Shown one piece after another: positions 3,583 to 8,772 of a stretch of DNA of 8,772 bases (positions are counted from its first letter, which is position 1; every line of letters starts with the position of its first letter). Location of the stretch: assembly GCA_963605535.1 (NCBI GenBank), contig CAVCXB010000128.1:1-8772 (forward strand), written 5' to 3'. The translations under genes and the position numbers were made by a program. Below the pieces are notes generated by a model. It was not told where the DNA came from. It searched no databases and worked only from the letters and a program-made list of their open reading frames with translations. The stretch is from Anthropogastromicrobium chipingensis_A (GTDB lineage Bacteria > Bacillota > Clostridia > Lachnospirales > Lachnospiraceae).

Positions 3583-4937
3583 CAGAGCAATCCCTGAATC
3601 AGAATAAAGAGAATTAAAATTGGCAAAATGAATTGGAAATACGGTTTTAACTTTCCTGAAATCTTAAGTCCTTCTCCCGTATTTGCCTCTTCCTTATACT
3701 TGTCAAAGCCCCAGCCCCATTTTGTTACACAGAATAACAAATAGATTAAGGAGCCAATTGGCAGCAACAGATTACTTACGATAAAGTCCTCGCTGTCGAG
3801 CACATCGCGTCCGCCAATCAAATGCAGATTGCTCCACACATTATAGCCAAGTACGCATGGAAGACTTGCAATCAAAATGACAATGCAATTGATCAGCGCA
3901 GCCTTATTTCTTGACCAGCCAAACATATCAATGCCAAAGGACATGATATTTTCAAATACAGCGATAACCGTTGAAAAGCTTGCAAAGGTCATAAACAAAA
4001 AGAACAAACTTCCCCAAATACGACCGCCTGGCATATTGATGAAAACATTTGGCAGTGTGATAAAGATCAGACTCGGTCCAGCATTTACTTCTACATTGTA
4101 GCTGAAGCATGCTGGGAAAATGATCACTCCAGCCATAAGCGCAACAAACGTATCCAGCGCACAGATACGTGCACCTTCTCCGGCCAGTGTATGCTCCTTG
4201 CCCATGTAGCTTCCGAAAATTTCCATCGCCGCTACGCCAAGGCTAAGCGTAAAGAACGCCTGATTCATCGCTGCCGTAATTACATTTTTGAGTCCTACAT
4301 TCGCTACCGTCTCAGTGTTTGGCACCAGATAGAACTTCACACCCTCTGCCGCGCCAGACAGTGTCAGGCTGTGTACAGCCAAAACCACAATCAGTACCAA
4401 AAGTGCAGTCATCATAAACTTACTAATTTTTTCAAGTCCATTCTGTAAGCCTCTGCTGCAGACAAAAAATCCAACCACAACGGTTAAAATCATCCAGAAT
4501 GCCATCTGCTTTGGATCACCAAGCAAATTGGAAAATGCTTGCGCCGTATCTTCCGTAGTCATTCCAGTTGTAAACTCACCGGTCACAAACTTGAAGAAGT
4601 ATGTTACCATCCAACCCGATACAGTTGTGTAATACATCATCAGCATATAGCAGCCAAAGATTGCTACCCATCCATGGATATGCCACTTGCTGCCCTTCTT
4701 TTCCAGTGCCTTATAGCCAAGCACCGCGCTCTTTCGGCTTGCACGTCCAACAGCCAGTTCCATCGTTAGAACCGGCAGACCCATTGCCACCAGAAAGATC
4801 AGATAAAACAGGACAAAAATGCCACCGCCGTTTTGTCCTACGACATACGGAAAACGCCAAACGTTTCCGATTCCAATCGCGCAGCCTGCACTTACAAGCA
4901 AAAATCCCAAACGCGATTTAAAAGATTCTCGTTTCAC
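3582..4937 (-). CDS. neurotransmitter:sodium symporter (NSS/SNF family) amino-acid transporter
   Basis: The 451-aa protein carries the LeuT-fold signature in TM1, SAGCAIGIGNVWRFPY (about 17-32), whose unwound part holds the sodium ions and the substrate's carboxylate. It continues with NGGGIFVLFYLIFLVAMGLPVLTMELAVGR (TM2), MMYYTTVSGW (TM3), NQAFFTLSLG (TM6), DTFVALMAGVIIFPA (TM7) and ASFSTVIAVFENI (TM8). I count 11 membrane segments, as in many bacterial members, against 12 in LeuT. It imports an amino acid or a related amine with sodium; the substrate is not evident. The start is GTG at 4937, with AGGAGG 8 nt ahead. A promoter directly after the upstream peptidase gene and a hairpin after the stop make it an independent unit, though read-through from the peptidase gene is possible. 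Confidence 0.95.
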   Translation of the reverse strand: MKRESFKSRLGFLLVSAGCAIGIGNVWRFPYVVGQNGGGIFVLFYLIFLVAMGLPVLTMELAVGRASRKSAVLGYKALEKKGSKWHIHGWVAIFGCYMLMMYYTTVSGWMVTYFFKFVTGEFTTGMTTEDTAQAFSNLLGDPKQMAFWMILTVVVGFFVCSRGLQNGLEKISKFMMTALLVLIVVLAVHSLTLSGAAEGVKFYLVPNTETVANVGLKNVITAAMNQAFFTLSLGVAAMEIFGSYMGKEHTLAGEGARICALDTFVALMAGVIIFPACFSYNVEVNAGPSLIFITLPNVFINMPGGRIWGSLFFLFMTFASFSTVIAVFENIMSFGIDMFGWSRNKAALINCIVILIASLPCVLGYNVWSNLHLIGGRDVLDSEDFIVSNLLLPIGSLIYLLFCVTKWGWGFDKYKEEANTGEGLKISGKLKPYFQFILPILILFILIQGLL

Positions 4938-4988
4938 GAACCCTTCCTCCTCTTTTTTTTGACCAGTTTCGCCATTTTGATTCTAGTT

Positions 4989-5016
4989 ATTGTCATTATG
5001 GCTATTATCATTACGG
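4989..5016 (-). repeat. direct repeat in the leader of the symporter mRNA
   Basis: ATTGTCATTATGG (4989-5001) and ATTATCATTACGG (5004-5016) match at 11 of 13 positions and are spaced 15 bp apart; a further TCATT follows at 5017. The repeat is transcribed in the leader between the promoter and the GTG start. It may be a regulator site just downstream of the start site or chance low complexity. Confidence 0.45.
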
Positions 5017-5027
5017 TCATTTCGCTT

Positions 5028-5057
5028 ATTTTACCATGACGCCGCGTCCAGTGTCAA
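5028..5057 (-). promoter_or_regulatory. promoter of the sodium symporter gene
   Basis: On the minus strand a consensus -35 TTGACA (5057-5052) and the -10 TAAAAT (5033-5028) are 18 bp apart, with TG one base before the -10 (an extended -10). The -35 starts 4 bp after the stop codon of the S66 peptidase gene. The predicted start near 5021 gives a leader of about 84 nt. Confidence 0.65.
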
Positions 5058-5061
5058 TGAC

Positions 5062-6126
5062 TCAAACAAGCTCCATCTTGATCTTTACTTTTCCGTTTTC
5101 TGCATGTACCGATGCAATGCTTCCGTTTACTAGTGTCATCATCGGTGCTAAATGACCAATATCCAGATCCATCAGCACTGGTACCTGATACTCCTTTAAC
5201 AGATCAATCACGGCATGATACTGGTCTAAACCGATCATTTCCTCACCAAAATGGAGCGGTCTTCCAATCAGAAATCCCTTCACATGCTCAAACCATCCCG
5301 CATGAATCATCTCCCAGATTGCACGGCGAATGCCAAACACATTCAAATCGCACGCTTCCAGATACCAGATGATGCCATCTTCCTTATAGCGCTCATTAAA
5401 TGCCTTTACCTGATCAAACTTGGTTCCAGTCAGATTTACAAGACAATCCATGCATCCTCCGATCAATCTTCCTTTGAGTTCAATGACATCCTTTGTCGCA
5501 ATCGCCTGTACCTCGCTGGTCTGATCTTTTTGTGTCTGAAAGCTTCTCACCATACTCTTCTCTGTCAGATTGTATGGCTCAAGCGGATGCTCCTCATCGC
5601 GCAGTCCTTCCTTTTCCCAAAGTGGATAGCTCTGCATGGTCAGCTTCTTTCCTGTAAAAAGTGAAAAACTATCCTCAATCGACACATCCCATGGCTCCAT
5701 ACCAAAAGTTCCCGCACACGGGCCATAAATGGATGCCACATCGCAGATCGTGGTCAATAAGAAAGTAAAGTTTGTGTTGTCTGAGTAGCCCATGTACCAC
5801 TTCGGTGTCGCCGTCTTGATCGCCTCAAAATCCACATCGTCCAAAATTTCACACATCAGCTCACCGCCGCCACAGGAGATTATTGCATCTGCCTCATCTG
5901 ACAAATACATCTCATTTAACTCCGCTGCGCACTTTTCTGGTGTATTGCTGATTCCAATTCCGCTTCCCTCAAAGCAGTTCGGTCCCAACTTTGTCTGATA
6001 CCCTATTGCACGGAATTTCTCTAGCGCATGCTCAAATGAAGTCTTATATGGCTCAATATTGCATCCAAACGATGGTGCTACAAATCCGATTGTACCATCT
6101 TTCTTTAAAAACTCTGGAAATCTCAT
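5062..6126 (-). CDS. peptidase S66 family LD-carboxypeptidase (LdcA/MccF-like)
   Basis: The family's serine-glutamate-histidine triad is readable: Ser115 in GYSDNT, Glu257 in WYLEACDL and His325 in DIGHLAP. The N-terminal domain opens with DGTIGFVAPSFG, followed by ADAIISCGGGELMCEIL (the nucleophile-elbow sheet) and IYGPCAG; the C-terminal domain starts near KGRLIGGCMDCL. Members cleave an amide bond before a terminal D-amino acid in murein tetrapeptides (LdcA) or inactivate peptidyl-nucleotide antibiotics such as microcin C (MccF). At 354 aa it is longer than typical LdcA and closer to MccF-like members, with extra sequence around 145-215. No signal peptide is present, so it acts in the cytoplasm, consistent with recycling. 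The ATG at 6126 follows AAAGGAG at 11 nt. It lies 61 bp after the Crp/Fnr gene, with no terminator seen between them. Confidence 0.92.
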   Translation of the reverse strand: MRFPEFLKKDGTIGFVAPSFGCNIEPYKTSFEHALEKFRAIGYQTKLGPNCFEGSGIGISNTPEKCAAELNEMYLSDEADAIISCGGGELMCEILDDVDFEAIKTATPKWYMGYSDNTNFTFLLTTICDVASIYGPCAGTFGMEPWDVSIEDSFSLFTGKKLTMQSYPLWEKEGLRDEEHPLEPYNLTEKSMVRSFQTQKDQTSEVQAIATKDVIELKGRLIGGCMDCLVNLTGTKFDQVKAFNERYKEDGIIWYLEACDLNVFGIRRAIWEMIHAGWFEHVKGFLIGRPLHFGEEMIGLDQYHAVIDLLKEYQVPVLMDLDIGHLAPMMTLVNGSIASVHAENGKVKIKMELV

Positions 6127-6187
6127 ATTCGTTTTTTCTCCTTTCGCTGCCGAATTTTTTGCTATACGCGTTCCGACTCTTGCTTCA

Positions 6188-6874
6188 TCATATCATATCT
6201 GTGCTATTCTTGTAAATTAGCCGAATTTTATTTTTGTGAAAAGTCAGCATTCCCTCATCACGCAAACGGCACAGCTGCACCGACAGACCACTTCGATCCA
6301 CGCCCAGATAATCCGCTAACTGCTGCCTATTATAAGGAATCGTAAATTCAGCAGACTTATTTTCTACCGCCTGCTCCGACAAATACGACAGCAGCTTTTC
6401 CCTTGTGGAGCGCTTCGCCATATGCGTGATTTTCTCACTGAGCTTTCGGTTTTTCTGCGCCATATCAATCAACAGATTTTGAATCAGCTGCGCGTGAAAG
6501 CTGCATCCATCCGGACAGATCGAAAGAATTCGCCCGACATTAAAAAATAGAACTGTGGTCTCCTCCTTTGCCTCCACGCTTACATTTAGTACGCTCCCCG
6601 GCACACAGGCAAACACCTCCGCAAAGCACTGACCGACCCCCAACACACTAAGAACATTTCGTCCTCCCCAGACATCCTCCTGCACAACAAGCACACTTCC
6701 CGACAGCACCAGTCCCAGCGCCTTTGTCTGTTCGCCCTCGCGCAAAATATATTCCTCTTTTCGATAGGTCTGCTTTCTCGCCTCCAGACAGCCAAACAGC
6801 TTTTCCAACTCACTCTCCTCAATGCCACGAAACAGCCCTGACCGCGCTTTTATTATAGGAAGAAATTCTTTCAT
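6188..6874 (-). CDS. Crp/Fnr-family transcriptional regulator, probable regulator of hcp
   Basis: The 228-aa product has the normal family size. Residues about 14-118 form the cyclic-nucleotide-type beta-roll (REGEQTKALGLVLSGSVLVVQ, then GVGQCFAEVFACVPG), about 122-150 the dimerisation helix, and 154-222 the winged helix with recognition region NRQQLADYLGVDRSGLSVQL (182-201). There is no N-terminal cysteine cluster as in FNR, and the cAMP-binding signature is not retained, so the signal is unknown. Cys83, Cys90, Cys120 and Cys124 are candidates for redox or metal chemistry. It is divergent from hcp; in clostridia and other anaerobes Crp/Fnr proteins called HcpR control hcp under nitrosative stress, so this is probably an HcpR-like activator. 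The start ATG follows GGAGGTG closely. Confidence 0.9.
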   Translation of the reverse strand: MKEFLPIIKARSGLFRGIEESELEKLFGCLEARKQTYRKEEYILREGEQTKALGLVLSGSVLVVQEDVWGGRNVLSVLGVGQCFAEVFACVPGSVLNVSVEAKEETTVLFFNVGRILSICPDGCSFHAQLIQNLLIDMAQKNRKLSEKITHMAKRSTREKLLSYLSEQAVENKSAEFTIPYNRQQLADYLGVDRSGLSVQLCRLRDEGMLTFHKNKIRLIYKNSTDMI

Positions 6875-6904
6875 TCACCATTCACCTCCACTCAAGATTT
6901 CATC

Positions 6905-6933
6905 AAAACTTCTGCAAACTTTTTGCAAACTTT
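6905..6933. repeat. short direct repeats TGCAAACTTT in the crp-hcp divergent region
   Basis: TGCAAACTTT occurs at 6913-6922 and 6924-6933, period 11, with a third partial AAACTT at 6906-6911. The repeats lie in the predicted leader of the Crp/Fnr gene, one helical turn apart. They could be cooperative protein sites or low-complexity drift. Confidence 0.45.
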
Positions 6934-6940
6934 ATTTTTT

Positions 6941-6954
6941 GTTGAAATTTCAAC
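6941..6954. promoter_or_regulatory. perfect palindrome GTTGAAATTTCAAC, candidate Crp/Fnr-type operator
   Basis: All 14 bases are symmetric. The TTGA...TCAA arms recall FNR-type half-sites (TTGAT-N4-ATCAA), though the spacing is 2 bp shorter. Its centre (6947.5) is at -41.5 relative to the start site predicted from the hcp -10 box, which is the standard class II activator position. On the other strand it would fall just downstream of a possible start site for the regulator gene, suiting autorepression. Confidence 0.6.
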
Positions 6955-6982
6955 CGACAATCCTTGATTATTATACTATAAT
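6954..6982 (+). promoter_or_regulatory. hcp promoter with weak -35 and consensus -10
   Basis: The -10 box is TATAAT (6977-6982), a perfect consensus. The sequence 17 bp upstream is CCGACA (6954-6959), matching TTGACA at only four positions. A weak -35 with a palindrome directly before it is typical of activator-dependent promoters. The start is expected near 6989, with a leader of about 46 nt to the ATG. On the minus strand TATAAT (6975-6970) could serve the divergent Crp/Fnr gene, but no good -35 accompanies it. Confidence 0.6.
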
Positions 6983-7034
6983 TTGTCCATCAAGAAAAGA
7001 AAAATTACACGACAAACCTTAGGAGGATTCGAAT

Positions 7035-8693
7035 ATGAGCCAGAACGTAACGAATACAAATGCAGCTACTGCAAACGCAGCTAACAGCATGTTTTGTTTC
7101 CAGTGTGAGCAAACCGCAGGATGTACCGGATGCACCAGAGCAGGTGTCTGTGGAAAGTCCGCAATGACCGCAGATCTTCAGGATAAGCTGACCGGAGCCT
7201 TAATCGCTCTTGCAAGCACGGCTGCCTGTTCAAGCAAAAATCCAGATCACAATCTGACCGCATCTTTGGTGGATGAGATCAATCATCTGATTTTAGAGGG
7301 ACTTTTTACGACCATTACCAATGTAAATTTCGATGATGCTTCTATCAAAGATCTGACTGCACGCATTCACACAGCGGCTGCAAAAGCAGCTACCGCTTGC
7401 AATAACACCGTTGTTTCCGATTATGATATGAATAACATCTGGAATGCAAACGAGGACATCCGCTCCTTAAAGTCTCTGATTCTGTTTGGTGTGCGCGGTA
7501 TGGCAGCCTATGCATACCATGCAATGACACTCGGCTACACCGACGATTCCTTAAATCAGTTCTTCTTAACCGCACTCGATTCTCTGTCTAAAAATTGGGG
7601 CATGAATGAACTTCTTCCGATCGTCATGGAGGTTGGCCGCTTTAACCTGACCTGCATGGAACTTCTTGACCGTGCAAATACAGAGACCTTTGGCGATCCG
7701 GTACCGGTATCCGTATCTCTGACTGTTGAAAAAGGACCATTCATTGTTGTAACTGGTCATGATCTTGAAGATATCAAGCAGCTTCTTGAGCAGACAAAAG
7801 ACATGGACGTCAATATCTACACCCACGGTGAAATGCTTCCGGCTCACGCTTACCCAGAGCTTAAGAAATACCCTCACTTAAAGGGCAATTTCGGTACTGC
7901 ATGGCAAAACCAGCAAAAAGAATTCGCTTCTCTTCCAGCACCGATTTTGTTTACAACAAACTGCTTAATGCCGCCGAAGGCTTCCTATGCCGATCGCGTT
8001 TTCACTACCGGCGCGGTTGTCTTCCCAAATACACCATTTATTGCATCTTCCACAGATGGTCACAAGGACTTCACTCCTGTTATTGAAAAGGCACTTGAGC
8101 TTGGCGGCTTCTCCGAGGATCAGCACTTTACTGGAATCAATGGTGGTTCCAGCGTGATGACTGGCTTTGCTCGCAACGCCGTACTTTCCTGTGCTGGTGA
8201 GATTGTCGATGCCGTAAAGTCTGGCGAGATTCGTCATTTCTTTCTGGTTGCCGGATGTGACGGTGCTCGCGCAGGTCGCAACTACTACACCGAATTTGTA
8301 AAGCAGACACCGTCTGACAGCATCGTGCTGACACTCGCCTGCGGCAAATATCGTTTCAACGATCTTGATCTGGGCACCATCGGATCCTTCCCGCGTCTGA
8401 TGGATATGGGACAGTGCAACGATGCCTACAGTGCTATCAAGGTAGCTGTCGCACTTGCCGATGCTTTTGGATGTGGCGTGAACGACCTGCCGCTTTCCAT
8501 GGTTCTCTCCTGGTATGAGCAGAAGGCAGTCTGCATTCTCCTTACACTGCTTCACCTTGGCATCAAGAACATTAAGCTTGGACCGACACTGCCAGCCTTT
8601 CTCTCTCCAAATGTGTTAAATTATCTTGTTGAACACTTCGCAATCGCACCTGTTACAACACCTGAGGCTGACCTGAAGGAAATTCTGGGATAA
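7035..8693 (+). CDS. hcp: hybrid cluster protein (hydroxylamine/nitric oxide reductase), class I
   Basis: The 552-aa product has every metal ligand expected from Desulfovibrio Hcp. The N-terminal Cys21-x2-Cys24-x8-Cys33-x5-Cys39 binds a [4Fe-4S] cluster and marks class I, the form of strict anaerobes. The hybrid 4Fe-2O-2S cluster ligands align as His242 (TGHDLED), Glu266 (THGEML), Cys310 (TTNCLMP), Cys408 (VAGCDGA), Cys436 (LACGKYRF), Cys461 (GQCNDAY), and Glu495 and Lys497 (WYEQKA). The enzyme reduces hydroxylamine in vitro and is regarded as an NO reductase protecting anaerobes from nitrosative stress; it is cytoplasmic. An extra Ala/Asn/Thr-rich lead of about 18 residues precedes the usual MFCFQC start, but AGGAGG (7021-7026) 8 nt before the ATG at 7035 supports the longer form. 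Cys30 between the cluster ligands is an extra cysteine. It is transcribed alone, divergently from the Crp/Fnr regulator. Confidence 0.97.
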   Translation: MSQNVTNTNAATANAANSMFCFQCEQTAGCTGCTRAGVCGKSAMTADLQDKLTGALIALASTAACSSKNPDHNLTASLVDEINHLILEGLFTTITNVNFDDASIKDLTARIHTAAAKAATACNNTVVSDYDMNNIWNANEDIRSLKSLILFGVRGMAAYAYHAMTLGYTDDSLNQFFLTALDSLSKNWGMNELLPIVMEVGRFNLTCMELLDRANTETFGDPVPVSVSLTVEKGPFIVVTGHDLEDIKQLLEQTKDMDVNIYTHGEMLPAHAYPELKKYPHLKGNFGTAWQNQQKEFASLPAPILFTTNCLMPPKASYADRVFTTGAVVFPNTPFIASSTDGHKDFTPVIEKALELGGFSEDQHFTGINGGSSVMTGFARNAVLSCAGEIVDAVKSGEIRHFFLVAGCDGARAGRNYYTEFVKQTPSDSIVLTLACGKYRFNDLDLGTIGSFPRLMDMGQCNDAYSAIKVAVALADAFGCGVNDLPLSMVLSWYEQKAVCILLTLLHLGIKNIKLGPTLPAFLSPNVLNYLVEHFAIAPVTTPEADLKEILG

Positions 8694-8772
8694 TTATTCT
8701 AGCTTCCTTAAACTTCCCATAAAACGAATGGAAACGGATCAGGATCATGTCCACATTTTACTTCAGTATAAT

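Noticed and set aside
7965..8555. A 196-codon open frame antisense to hcp.
   Set aside because: It lies wholly within a well-conserved enzyme gene on the other strand, has no recognisable domain, and is explained by the codon bias of hcp.
8762..8772. TATAAT at the very end of the window as a promoter for a gene beyond it.
   Set aside because: No acceptable -35 is present at 16-18 bp and the downstream sequence is not available.

Overview
The window reads as chromosomal DNA of an anaerobic, low-to-moderate GC Firmicute, most likely a Lachnospiraceae-type Clostridium relative. The reasons are strong AGGAGG-type ribosome binding sites, sigma-A promoters, an oxygen-sensitive hybrid-cluster protein of the strict-anaerobe class, and a Crp/Fnr regulator, NSS transporter and sugar-type ABC binding protein of clostridial flavour. 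The assignment rests on protein character only; no rRNA or other phylogenetic marker is present.

Left part (1-1671, all minus strand): the 5' end of an ABC-transporter solute-binding protein (running off the window) lies downstream of a complete LacI/GalR-family repressor gene. A 439-bp gap separates them. It carries the repressor's terminator, a near-consensus promoter for the binding protein, and two 16-bp GalR/LacI-like operator candidates (12 of 16 positions identical), one of which sits on the -35 box. This looks like a local sugar-uptake control unit.

Middle part (about 1713-3373): this is the unusual region. A perfect DnaA-box consensus, four TTGGGGATAAC repeats, eleven 21/22-bp iteron-like units built on the dyad CTGCA-N5-TGCAG, an AT-rich stretch and a promoter lead into two plus-strand genes 2 bp apart. 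The first encodes only a winged-helix domain (80 aa). The second (318 aa) has a similar winged helix, an acidic Ser-rich linker and a C-terminal domain resembling those of Firmicute plasmid/ICE replication initiators. Together this has the anatomy of an iteron-controlled origin with its initiator and a stand-alone DNA-binding paralogue, lodged between ordinary chromosomal genes with no visible recombinase, relaxase or partition ATPase. An autoregulated chromosomal operator array or a centromere-like site are the main alternatives. The initiator gene also contains a perfect 14-bp inverted repeat with a competing alternative pairing.

Right part (3374-8772): three minus-strand genes, in transcription order a Crp/Fnr regulator, an S66 LD-carboxypeptidase-family enzyme and an 11-TM neurotransmitter:sodium symporter, the last with its own promoter and terminator. 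Divergent from the regulator is a complete class I hybrid cluster protein gene (hcp). The 160-bp divergent spacer holds a perfect 14-bp palindrome centred at -41.5 of the predicted hcp promoter, the class II activator position, which suggests that the adjacent regulator activates hcp under nitrosative or redox stress. The last 79 bp after hcp hold nothing I can identify with confidence; no clear hcp terminator is visible within the window.
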